A stretch of DNA of 64,000 nucleotides from Silene latifolia (taxonomy: Eukaryota; Streptophyta; Magnoliopsida; Caryophyllales; Caryophyllaceae): positions 17,699,469 through 17,763,468 of the forward strand of contig NC_133538.1 of NCBI RefSeq assembly GCF_048544455.1, written 5' to 3'. The translations under genes were made by a program, and so were the position numbers. Below the pieces are notes generated by a model that was given only the letters and a program-made list of their open reading frames with translations, was not told the origin of the DNA and searched no databases. Below, one piece after another: positions 14,101 to 24,676 of the stretch (position 1 is its first letter; every line of letters starts with the position of its first letter).

Positions 14101-14386
14101 GAAAACGAAGCGCTGGCACGATAAGAGAATCATCAAGCGCGAGTTCCATATTGGCGATAAGGTACTCCTTTTTAACGCTCGTATCCGTTTATTTCCTGGT
14201 AAGCTGAAATCCAGGTGGACTGGCCCTTACACGGTCACAAAGTTCGGATCAGTTGAATTGGAGACCTCTGCTGGAGAAAGGTTCAAGGTTAATGGCCAAT
14301 ATGTGAAGCATTATCACGGATCAGATGCATATGTTGGGAAAGTCGAGGTATTGTACTTCGACCCGTTATCGGATGATGCAGAGTGA
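11103..14386 (+). pseudogene. pol: Athila pol: reverse transcriptase, RNase H, integrase
   Basis: The linker 11103-11620 is shifted relative to protease and broken. RT lies at about 11800-12390: WRMCIDYRQLN, then a frameshift near 12010-12030, MPFGLCNAPATFQ, and the catalytic FMDD at about 12215. TAG at 12393-12395 precedes the RT thumb and RNase H ([37 protein letters not shown]) at 12402-13020. Integrase runs 13230-14386 with the HHCC zinc site split by a frameshift near 13350 (CDACQ at about 13410), the DDE core ([24 protein letters not shown]) and a basic C-terminal domain. At least four lesions disable it. These enzymes copy element RNA into DNA and insert it. Confidence 0.9.
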
Positions 14387-14883
14387 GGTAAAAAGGTCGT
14401 GCGGGACCTCTTAAACCAGCGCTAACCGGGAGGCAACCCGGGTTGTAACTTTTTGTAATTAGGAAGTTTATTTTGTTTTTTCTTTTAATTTGCATTTTGA
14501 GCTTTATTTATTTGTTTATTTCCTTTTAATTAGCGTTTCTTTGTTCGGAGAGTGTGCGCCTTTGATAATTTTGCAGGAATTTATTTTATGCAAAGTGCGT
14601 AGGTGGTTTATTGGATATTTGTGAGAAAAAGACGGGAAGTTATGATAGCAAAATGACTTTTTGACGAATTTAAGTTTGATTGCCAGCGTTGTCAGTCGAT
14701 CGACTAAGTGAGTCAGTCGATCGACTGAGGTGGAGAAAACAGAAGCTACTGTGTATAGGGGAGTGGTCGATCGATTGGGTCATATAGTCGATCGACCACC
14801 ACGCGGAAGGCCAGCAGCTGTGTAAATGGAAGATTGGTCGATCGACCGGGTAATGTGGTCGATCGACCACAGCGCGGGTTCAG
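14387..14883 (+). other. Noncoding spacer with three TCGATCGA pairs
   Basis: No coding potential after the integrase stop. Pairs at 14696-14724, 14767-14795 and 14838-14866 each have a 13-nt spacer. 14763-14799 is a perfect 12-bp inverted repeat, and 14855-14870 is a 16-bp perfect palindrome. They could be protein-binding sites or form hairpins. Confidence 0.7.
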
Positions 14884-15380
14884 AAACCGTTTTAACAAGG
14901 AAGTCTTCTCTCCTTATTCATTCATTCACTCTTATACCCTCACAAACTCAGAAAATCAAGAGCTAACCCTAATTTCTTCCCCCTTTTTGAAATTTTCACC
15001 TGCAATCTCCTATTACACTTGTTTTTCTTGCTTTAATCTTCAAGTTTCTTCAAGGTATGTCTCTAATCTTTCTTCCGTGCTCTATTTTCGACTTTTATTG
15101 TGGTTTCATGCGAAATTTTTGAGCATATGGCCATTGAGACGGGAAAAAATCGATTTGGGGAAATCGATTTTGGGTTTGATTTCTTGTCATTTCTGTGCTT
15201 TAATTGCTTATTCTACCCTTTCCCCCTTGATTTTCAAAGCAAATTAGCAGCTAGGAAGTGTAACTCCATCTTCCCCAAAAAGTCTGAAACCCTAATTTGA
15301 TTTTCGATTTCTGATCTTGTTTAGGGTCTTCTTAAATTGATTTGTTAGGGAATTCTTGTTGCTAATAGGTTCTTTTGCAG
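14884..15380 (+). promoter_or_regulatory. Possible 5' leader with intron for the env-like ORF
   Basis: 14884-15054 reads like a plant 5' UTR (CT-rich, AACCCTAATTTC). It ends CAAG|GTATGT at 15054/15055, a consensus donor, and TTCTTTTGCAG|G at 15380/15381 is a consensus acceptor 9 nt before the env-like ATG at 15390. The predicted intron is 15055-15380 (326 nt). This suggests a spliced or separately initiated subgenomic mRNA; it is inference from splice-site consensus only. Confidence 0.45.
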
Positions 15381-15389
15381 GAAACAACA

Positions 15390-16877
15390 ATGACAAAAGG
15401 AAAGGAGCATATGTACGAGGGACAGTCGAGCCAAGGCGCTGCCAAGCGGCCACGAGGACCGCCACTGATGATTGCAGACACCACGGATAGTCTACCTGAC
15501 TATCCGCAGGTTATCTTTTCCTCTTCTACTCAGAGGGCTAAATTTTCTCTGTTTGTTGCGAAAATGAAAGTTACAGCTACCCGATTTCTCCATAAACCTA
15601 CTTTGGAGAAATTAGGCTGTTATGAGTCGGTTGTGTCCCTGCTAAATGGGACAGGTATGACGGGTCTTGTGGACATGGCTGAGTTCACATACTATGTTTT
15701 GACCCTCGAGTTCTTTTCTTCCTATGCTTTTGACTCGGTTTCTTTTGCGGAAAACTCGAGTAAAGCTTGCATTTCTTTCCGGCTGTTTAATGTCAACTAT
15801 TCCCTAACATTGGCCGAATTTGCTGGATTTTTGGGTCTCTATTTCGAGGGTAGAACCTCAGATACCTCTGATGTTCACCGAGTCATGTGGTCTTGCATCA
15901 GTGACTTTCACGGGCCTAAAAGGACGGGCACTTCCGTCCACTTGCCCCCTCTTCGTTATTTTCTACGGCTAATGGGTAATACCATTTTTGGCCGTAAAGA
16001 GTCGAACAATGTAAATGCTATTGAATTATCAATCTTAGTGGGCTATCTGAACATTGAAATTCGGGTAGCCCGTATTTATAACATAGCCTATCTGACCGCC
16101 GCTCACTTTCAGACTGTAAGTGAGGGCACTTTGACCACTATTGCTTGTGGTGGGTTGGTGACGCGTCTCGCCAACCGTCTTGTTTTACTTTTTCCTCGAT
16201 AAGAGGACCCCATTGACCCTGACCTACGTGTCATGGACCTTGCATACGCAAGAGCCGTCCATTGGGTCGATAGCCAGAGACGGTGGAAGATCGATTCTTT
16301 CATCTGTGACCCCATCCCTGTCACTGGCTACCCTCCTGTCCTGCCCCTCACCACTGTTCAGGGGGCAGCTCGGCCGCCCTTGCCTAGTTACAGGCTTCCT
16401 ATTGTGGCGGCCATTGCTACTGCTACCACCTCGAGGAGAGCTCGTGTCTCCTCTTCGCAGGCACCCTCTTCCTCCACTCCTGCTCCCTCTGGCTACCCGG
16501 CCACTTTTCGACCACCTACTCCTTTGGTTGTCCCTCCGGTCATGGACCAGAGGGCAATGTCACGTGTATTGGGTGATTTGTGCAGGAGCTTTGACCAGCA
16601 CATGCTAGACATGGCTCTAGCCCTGTACCCAGTCTACGAGGAGTTAGCCCGAGGGGGGATGCTCCCACATGGTGCTTGGACTCACCCTTCCTACTTTGTT
16701 CCTCCTGTGGGCGGCTACCCTCAGCCTGCCAGGAGACCCCCTCCTACTACTACTGCTGGTGCCTCCACTTCCAGGAGAGCCACTGCTAGCTGCCTGCCGA
16801 GGCGGACGAGGAGAGCGACTCGGGGTCCGGAGAGTCTAGTGGAGAGGAGTACGATGGTAGAGATTAGATGCTGGTGA
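15390..16877 (+). pseudogene. Athila env-like ORF (ATHILA ORF-1 family type)
   Basis: This ORF starts at ATG 15390 (the reading frame is also open slightly upstream) and is interrupted by TAA at 16200-16202, then continues in the same frame to 16877. The N-terminal ~270 residues carry the conserved region typical of the third ORF of Athila elements (FRLFNVNYSLTLAEFAGFLG near 15780-15840). The C-terminal part is Pro/Ser/Thr-rich and basic. The family sits in the retroviral env position, but I see no clear signal peptide or transmembrane helix, and its true role is unknown. Confidence 0.8.
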
Positions 16878-18595
16878 CCTCCCCGTTTTTGGCTGGTTTG
16901 GGGAGATCGTATTTTGTGAGTTCCTTCCTTTCTTTATTAGTTTCCTTTTATTTTATTATGCTTTTATTCTCCCATATTTCTGCTGGTGATTTGCTGATGA
17001 GCACAATGAGGGCATTGTGCGTTTTGGTTTGGAGAGGGTATTGCATATGTCTGTTGCATCTGCATGTGTTTTTTTATTGCATTTTGTCACATGTTCATCG
17101 CATTTTAGTTTGCATTTGTTTTTCAATTAAAAAAAAAACAAAAACAAAAACAAAAACAAAGAAAAAAATTGAAAATGTCATAAAAAAAACAAAAATATCA
17201 CGTTTACTTTTGCATATAGTCGAGTCGGATTGGAGTTTATTAATGATGATTTTCCACTATTAGTCAAATATTCCATTCCTTGCCTTTTCACAGCTGCTTA
17301 GCGAGAATTATAAGTGATTTCTCAAATTTTGTTATGGAATTCATTTCGGGTAATTAGACTTGACTCATTACTTTTGGCAAACTACTTATACTTTCTGAGA
17401 TATAGAGCCTATAACTGGTGACATTTATGACCGGTTAATTTAGGATTGAGAGTAGTACTTCCTTCATTTCATGTTTTGCACGTGTATGAGTTTTGATTTC
17501 TTATTGCCTATACGCATTGGTTTGTGGTCGGTATTGCATGTTTTGAGAACTATTGCATCCTCCCCTTTCTCATTTTACCCCATTAACTCCACTATAAGCT
17601 ATAACTGCCAGTTGCCCTCAACTACATCCCATACTTAGCCTACCATTGTGCCAAGCTAGGAAGTAGTAGAGGAATTTTTGTCGGATTAGAAGCGGTTTTT
17701 GTTCGTTTTGTACTGATGGAGTGAGTATTGATGAGAAGTGAAGGGGATGTTAATGTTTCAGCTGGAAAGAAAGAAAAAAATTCAGGAAAAAATAAAAAAA
17801 AACGGGACGTTTACCTGGGCAGAAGCTCTGGTTGTGACAGGGTGGTCGATCGACTGCCATCACTGGTCTATCGACCACCAGATCAGAAGTTGAAAAAAAA
17901 AAAGAGTGAAAAGAAAAAAAAAAAGAAGAAAGAATAATAAGATATTTGAAAAAATAATAATGATTTGGTTGAATAGAGAACACGCCTCATGTGCCTACTT
18001 CATGAATTAGAGGCGTTTGATTGGGATATTGTGTTACCTAGTCCTTTAAAGGCACGATATATAATTCAAGTTGGAGGAATGGGACGCGGTTTCTAATGGT
18101 TCGTTAGGTACTAGCTTGGCTCTTACCTTCACAATTCTATACTTGTTTTGTCCCTCTTTCCCACTTAGCCTCACATATCCAAATTTTGCAATAGTTCGGC
18201 ATGTAATAGTCTTTGACGGTGGTTATGCGTATGTACGGTAGCTAGAATCATTATTCATGCTAGTCAAGCGTACATGTCTTGTCGGTCGCAGTCTAGGTGA
18301 GAGACTGTATTTTCTTTCCTCTCTTTTACATATAATCTTACCATTTTGCTTTGCTGAGGGAAGAGTGACCCGGGAGAGTCCGAATGTATGAGTCTTGCAA
18401 GGTCGAACGCCCGATTTAATTCCATGATATGCATAAATTTGTTCACTTGATTTAAGCTTTGCAGTAGTTGACTGTGTGCATTAAACGGTTTGGCATTGAC
18501 TTGTAGCTAGCTCTGAGATATACTCCTTTCCATTTAGTTTTTATATGGGTCATAATGCTTGCTTGGGGACAAGAAAGGTTTGGTTTGGGGAGATT
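16878..18595 (+). other. Athila 3' noncoding region and polypurine tract
   Basis: 1.7 kb without convincing coding. It has an A-rich stretch at 17130-17200, one dyad pair at 17846-17874 (13-nt spacer, one arm TCTATCGA), and the polypurine tract GGTTTGGGGAGATT (about 18582-18595) directly before the 3' LTR, which primes plus-strand synthesis. Confidence 0.75.
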
Positions 18596-19868
18596 TGATA
18601 CGTGCATATTCTATACACTTTATCTGCGGTTTTGGCACGTATTTCCATGCGTATCTGTTAGCTTTAAGCTACTATTTCTCCCGAAACGATTTACTTTGCA
18701 TTTTTCTATGATTTATTGTAGGAATGAATGGAAGTAAGCTAAATCGAGCCTAAATCGTCCTCCGGGGGCAACTTCAGGGAAGCTTGGAAGAAGGAGGTTC
18801 GTACTCACTCACCTCGGGATGCGTGCATTGGAGTGAGGAGCTGTTTTTGAAGAAAAGAAGTGTTTCTGCACAAAGACCATCGATCGATCGACTATCTTGT
18901 AAAGTCGATCGACCACTCGAAGTTCATCGACGCTCTTTGGATTGCTACCATCGATCGATTGACCATGCTGACCGGTCGATCGACCAGTCTGCGAGCTGAG
19001 ATTTATTTCTTCGTGTTAGACTTTTAAAAGCCCAACTTGTAATTAACTTTTGGGTATCTTTTATCAGTAGAACGCAGCAATTATTAGGATGCTTTTCATT
19101 ATTGAAGAACTCAGTTTTTAGATCTAGTTTTGGGAGACGGAGAACCTCGAATCGGATTACGTTGTTCATCTTAGTAAGTTTTATGCAAGTTTCCTCTTCT
19201 TTTAATTCTTGTTATTTCAATTCTTGTTCTACCAATTTAATTCCAGAAATTCATCTTTTGTCTTTTGTCTTTTATTTAAATTCAATCATGTCAATCTTGT
19301 TCTTTGTTATCAATTTAGCAATTATTTTAGTTTTAGTCATGCGTAGCTAATTGTTTTGATTGGGAACGAGGTGAGCCATGGCATAAATTAAGATTGTTTG
19401 TTAGCATGAATTCTTCCGTATCGATCTTGTTGTCTTTTGATAAGCCTTTTTACTAGATTGAAAGATTAGTAATTAGAATTATCATTAGATTGGAACTTCT
19501 CTTGAGTGAAAGCTTTGAGAAATTTCGGGGAATTAGAAGACCGTAAGGTTAATTTGAGCATAGATCGAAAGGCTTGCTTATACCCCCTGAGACCGTATTA
19601 TAGGATTTCTGCTACCTTATTTTCCTGACCATTGCCATGGTGAACTGAATTTCCCGATCCTCTTTTTATCTTGTTGAGAAATTTCATTTTAGCAATTAGT
19701 CAATTTAGTCAACCAATCTCAAAACCCCCCAATTAATTGTTACTTTTATTGACTGAAAAATAGCAAACAAAATCAACCTTGTCTCTCTGTGGTTCGACCC
19801 TTACTATCACTAGCTATAGTTTTAGTTTGGAATTATAAATTTAATTTTGATACAAAATGACGGTATCA
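18596..19868 (+). repeat. Athila 3' LTR
   Basis: 1273 bp, about 98 percent identical to 7680-8951 by eye. Dyad pairs lie at 18884-18912 and 18955-18983, both with 13-nt spacers. It is followed by the TCGAC duplication at 19869-19873. Confidence 0.95.
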
Positions 19869-19873
19869 TCGAC

Positions 19874-20610
19874 AATGTGTAAAACTTGTGAGTCGGAAAG
19901 CTCAATTTGAAAAACCGTTTTGTAAATATGGAGTGTTGGTTTTCTTTAGTGTAAGTGTAGTTGGTCGAAGTGGTAAACCAGGTGTTTTTAATGCACGATG
20001 ACGGTACCAAACAATGTGTAAGACTCGTGTTTTCAATCGGTAGGTCGAAAACACGTGTCGGTTTTTGACTTTAGAAGTCGTGGTCTAGAATTTTAACGGA
20101 GAAAGAAGGGGCGTACTCTCGCGTGGTTGTAAATGGTAGTACTTGGGGGATATTTATAGAGGAATGTGTGGTGTTGTGCATTTTGGGCGACGCGGCCATG
20201 CTGGCCACCCTAAGAGGAGCGAGCATGTGGGCGATACGAGGGTTATCTTGTCCTTTTCGCAAATTTGGAATTTGTGTTTTGTTCTATTCTAGGTTTTGTT
20301 AGGATGTGTATGGTGGTTGATTATGTTTGTTTAGTCGTGTAAACTTGTGTTTGGGTGTTATTCAGGGTGGGTGTTTTGTGTTTGACTCGGGTTTGATTTT
20401 GTGTTGAGTCGGTATTTGAATTTTGAGTCGGTTTTTGGTCCGATGTCGGTTTTGACTCTAATTAGTGTCATTGCGACTCCGTCGTCGTGCATAAAACACT
20501 CCAGGTATTTTTGAAATGTTTTAACATGTTTTTCATTTTTGAAACCGTTTTCTGGACTTTCCGACACGTAGTTATACAAACCATCGATCAAACATAGCGA
20601 TAACCGAAAC
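19874..20610. other. Unassigned sequence right of Athila
   Basis: Right-hand part of the sequence that Athila split. It is rich in GTCGG/GACTCGG words and carries a GGGCGACGCGGCC block near 20190, but has no ORF or element ends that I can assign. It ends where the Tekay-like LTR begins. Confidence 0.4.
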
Positions 20611-21094
20611 TGTAACACCCCCATACTCCAAGTGCCTTACCAGGACCACTTAATGCATGAGAATGCTACCATCTCGGTTGCCGGAGCCAATGTATATCAA
20701 ATAGACCACAAAGAAACGTACATTAAAAATTAAGTTTAAAGTGATACAAAACCAAATACCAAAACTGATAAAGTACAATACAAATGTTCTCAAAACTGTC
20801 AAAGCAACTAATCAAAATAAAAGAATGTTCGACACAGTGGAAGACTTACAAAACAGCTCGTGATGACTCAACCCAGCTATCCCATGCGCATCAACTCATA
20901 CCTGCTCAATAACTGCTCACTATCCCCGAATGGAGCACCACCGTTTTTAAAACATTTAAACGGGGTCAGTACTGATTACACAAAACAAACAGCTGCAATA
21001 AAACAACATTACAATCCAATCTAATCAACCACACTCCATCACATCACCACAAACCTCACTACACACTAAAGTGTGTAGTCCTGCCAGAATACTC
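20611..21094 (-). repeat. Tekay-like gypsy LTR, left part (3' end of a minus-strand LTR)
   Basis: It begins TGTAACACCCCC, a common terminus of plant gypsy LTRs. It is interrupted at 21094 by a copia element flanked by TACTC duplications and continues at 29810. The whole LTR, without the insert, is about 1.38 kb. Confidence 0.75.
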
Positions 21095-22064
21095 TGTTGG
21101 AGCTTGTGTCCTCCACAAATTAGTGTGATAACATTTATAAATCTCTTACAGGTTCACAAGGGTATACTTCGTATATTTAATCAGTTGATTAACGTTTACC
21201 TAATAACGGTTGGCTTGCTAGAAATTTTGACGTTATTATCATACAGATGGCGGGGATCAACTGGTCCCTAAAGGTCACACCTATAGGATGTGTTTGAGAG
21301 ATGTGGTTATAGAAATATGATCACATTGATGCCTAATATGACTAAACAGTTAGTCAATGTGTTGATGAGACAATTATTTAATGAAGATTAAATAATATTA
21401 GTTGAGACGAATTAACTGTGAATTCATAAATTAAATATAATAAGTTATATTTAATTAAATGTATGTAATGTTAGCTTGGACGAATTAATCTGTTAATTCG
21501 TAGTTAAATGTAATCGGTTATCTTTAATATCAACAAGTTGAATGTGTCATAGTGGTAATAGTGAGGGTACACAAACCAAGAGGTCATGGGTTCGATCCTC
21601 ACTAGATGACAATTTAACACATTTTATACATTTTTGGAATAACCAAAAATAAGGAAAGAATACTTCTTATTTCGGTTATGGGCCGAGAAAAATAGAAAAG
21701 AAAAGCCTACCCTAATTCATTCCTATACACGGTTTATAGGTGAGTGAGGGAGAGTATTTTACTGACCTATTTCATTTTTCATTTTTGCCTCCTCTCTCAT
21801 CGGAAAAACACAAAGAAAACCTAAAATATTTTAATTTTTGGATCGATTCTAGCAAAATCAAGGGCATTTCTCGGAGCATCTTGGGTGCAACTGATAGGGG
21901 AATATCTATTTTGATATTGTTCTTAGGCCGTATTTGCTAGGACCGAAGGTTAATTCTGAATCCTTTACTTTTGTTTATGTATTTTAATTTATGACTAGTG
22001 ATCGTCATCATTAAATTCGTTATAATCCTTCATTTTAAGGGAAGTATACAGATTATTTCTCACA
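21095..22064 (+). repeat. Copia 5' LTR
   Basis: 970 bp, matched by 28835-29809. Contains the tRNA-like segment at 21546-21610. Confidence 0.95.
21546..21610 (+). promoter_or_regulatory. tRNA-like sequence with Pol III A/B-box motifs inside LTR
   Basis: The segment starts GTCAT and ends ATGAC, which pair as an acceptor-like stem. TAGTGGTAATAGTG resembles an A box and GGTTCGATCC matches the B-box/T-loop consensus. At 65 nt it is shorter than a normal tRNA and shows no proper anticodon arm, so it is tRNA-derived rather than a tRNA gene. An equal copy lies in the 3' LTR. Confidence 0.6.
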
Positions 22065-22066
22065 AG

Positions 22067-22078
22067 TGGTATCAGAGC
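22067..22078 (+). promoter_or_regulatory. Primer binding site, tRNA-iMet type
   Basis: TGGTATCAGAGC two bases after the 5' LTR, the standard plant copia primer site. Confidence 0.95.
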
Positions 22079-24033
22079 AAAGGCCACGAATTTTAATTTT
22101 GATGATTTTTATAAAAATTGTATGTAAACTTGTAGGGTTTCCGAAAAAATTTAGGGCACGGCTGATTTTTTTTGTTAATGCCGATTGAAAAAAAAATGTT
22201 TGCAGCCGGTGTTTGTTCTTTTTTATGCGAGATTTCCATTTTTATTTTTCATAATGTTGTTTTAATCAGTTAAAATTATCATATGAAGAATTAGTAGATG
22301 TTTGATTTGATGCAGATTAAGTTAAAACATAAATGGAATGGTCATATTTGATTTAATGCAGATTAAGTTGAAATTAAAAAGGCATTAGGGTTCTAATTTA
22401 AAAACCGTGAATTTTTTTTGTTGCTGTTTCTGTACTGTTCACGGATGAACAGTATTAAAAAAAAAAATTGCTGTTTTTTATGCTCACGGTTTTTCTAAGA
22501 AAAACCGATTAAAGTTTTTTCGCGGTTGTTTTGTTTATGCCGTTTTGGAAAAGCATCCGAAATTTTTTTTTTTATTGTTACTGTTCACGTACTACTGTTC
22601 ACAGGCGACAGAATTTAAAAAAAAAAAAAAAAATTGTTTCGGTTTTTACAGATAGAACCGTGTATAAAATAAGAAACATGCTTGTTTTGTTTTTCTTTGT
22701 TTATGCCGAGACCAAATAAAAAAAGGATTTTGTTTTTGTTTTGATTTTGGCCAATTAGTTATTGTGAAATGGTTCACAATTAAAAGATACCGAATTATTA
22801 AAGCAGTTTAAAATTTTGACGGATTGAATTCATATTACAAGTTTAATATGGATTAAGATTAAAATTAATGTGACTAATTGAGGAATTGTCACTTAATTTG
22901 ATTTAAATAGGTGGTTTGGATAAATTAATCAACATAATTAAGGAATTGTGTCATGTATGTTTAATTTATTTTAGTTGATGCATTATATTTTTTTTTGTTG
23001 AATGAATCGATTGAATGAATTTAATTTACGTATTTTTGCAATCAGTTGTAACACTTAGTGTGGCCTTAGTCAAATTATGTTTTCGTAATGAAGGAAACTT
23101 AATTTTTAATGTAATTATGAGATCTCGAATCTCCTTTATTTTTCTTTAGTTTTTGGGTTTTGAAATTAGAATGTAATAAATAGGTTTATTATGTAAATTT
23201 TATTTATTGTAATTTTCAAAAGAAGACTAAAGATAGAGATTGGAGCTCACTCCCGCTACATGGATCAAGATGGAACATCAAGACAAGCTTCTCGGGTCCA
23301 AGGAGGATTCCAAACTTGTATTTATTGTTCATTTTGATAGGATAGGCCACACTAGGACTTTTACTGTTTATACGTTTTTCATTCTTATTGCTTTTCATTC
23401 ACATGTCAGTTTATGCATCATATTCCGCCTAAAACCAAACCACCTACTAATAAAATACATGAAAATTGATTCATATAGGTTGTATGTTAGTTTTCATGGA
23501 CATACAGATGTCACTGTCTTTAAGCCATCACCTTATTTTATTCATTCTCGCATGCTAGATATTAGTTCACTTAAAATGAATTAAAATAAAGTTGATGGGA
23601 TCTTCCTCTAAAACGGAAATTGAGATTAGTCTTTATAAGGGCAAACAACTATGAATCCCTTATTCGTCGGTAGGCATAATATGACCCCTTCTACGTTGGG
23701 TAAGTAGTTGTGTTGACTTAGTTTACCTCAACATCATAGTCCGAAGAGTTTCTCGTGATTATGATGGCCTAAAGATAGAATTTACAGAAATTTATCGACC
23801 AAGAATTCTAACGGTAGAATTAGCTAAAAGGTTAGCTTATCAATTTACAGAATTGAGTCTTGGGATCATTTATATAATTCTTGAGGGAGGTCAATTGTAT
23901 AAATGTTTTGAGTCTTCGCGTTATGACAGTAGTTCATTAGACTTAAAAATATAAACGATGCACATGCTCATTATTTTATTCTTCTTCTCGCAGTGTAGAA
24001 CACGATTATTTTTCATAATACTGTTACAACGAA
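22079..24033 (+). other. Copia leader, noncoding
   Basis: About 1.95 kb without a convincing gene. It contains ACTGTTCA-CGGA-TGAACAGT (22434-22453) and two direct ACTGTTCAC copies at 22580-22602, plus A/T homopolymers. The open frame at 23240-23584 has no family resemblance and is probably chance. Confidence 0.6.
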
Positions 24034-24676
24034 ATGGCTGGAAATAACGCAATCCCAATGCCTAGTGCCACACTTGATCGCGCGTCCTGGCTGAAAGTAT
24101 TCATGGACCAGATGAATCAGTTCACACGTCTGAAAAATCATGGGTCCAACTTTGCGGACTGGGAGGCGGCACTACGGAATGCTGCCATTGCTGACGGTAA
24201 GCTCAAGTACTTAACTGAGCCAATACCGGTCAACCCAGGCCCCAATACAGGATTCAACGAGACACTCGCTTATAGTGATTTCGTTATGGAAGCGGGTGCG
24301 ATAAAGAACGTACTCATCTTTGCAATGAAAACCAATTTGCAGAGACGCTTCATTGCCCAAAGTGCAAACAAGATTTTCACTACGCTCACTAACGAGTTCT
24401 CAAAAGCACCGAATCGTTACTTATGAGCATACCTGTCGCTTCTTTGATGCGAAACTCCAGAAGGGTCAACCGGTTAGCCCACACATTCTTCACATGATTG
24501 AGAATGTCGAGAAGTTGGAGGCACTGAATTGTAAAATCAGTGAGAGCATTGTCATTGACCGAATGCTTCATTCTCTTCACGATGGTTTTGCCCTTTTCAG
24601 GGCGAACTATTACATGAATGACTTGAAAAAGAGTCCTCATGAGCTACACTCCCTTCTCATATAGACCGAGAAGGAT
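24034..24676 (+). pseudogene. gag: Copia gag
   Basis: Starts at ATG 24034 (MAGNNAIPMPSATLDR). The gag helical domain (SNFADWEAALRNA) is followed by a frameshift near 24400 and an in-frame TAG at 24662-24664; the frame then runs on into the zinc-knuckle region. Gag forms the cytoplasmic particle. The lesions look like single-base events. Confidence 0.85.

Larger units (their letters stand above)
7680..19868 (+). mobile_element. Complete Athila-type Ty3/gypsy retrotransposon, coding regions mutated
   Basis: The element begins TGATACG and ends GGTATCA, is flanked by perfect 5-bp TCGAC target duplications (7675-7679 and 19869-19873), and is 12,189 bp long. Order: LTR, tRNA-Asp-type primer site, gag, protease, RT, RNase H, integrase, a long leader, an env-like ORF, 1.7 kb of noncoding DNA, polypurine tract, LTR. 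The env-like ORF after integrase and the primer site point to the Athila lineage. I count roughly two dozen LTR differences (about 98 percent identity), so it is fairly recent, yet gag, pol and the env-like ORF all carry stops or frameshifts. Eleven spaced TCGATCGA pairs run through it. Confidence 0.93.

Noticed and set aside
21546-21610. Functional tRNA gene
   Set aside because: 65 nt, no proper anticodon arm; better described as a tRNA-derived segment.
23240-23584. 114-codon ORF in the copia leader
   Set aside because: No domain-like features, and composition matches the surrounding noncoding leader.
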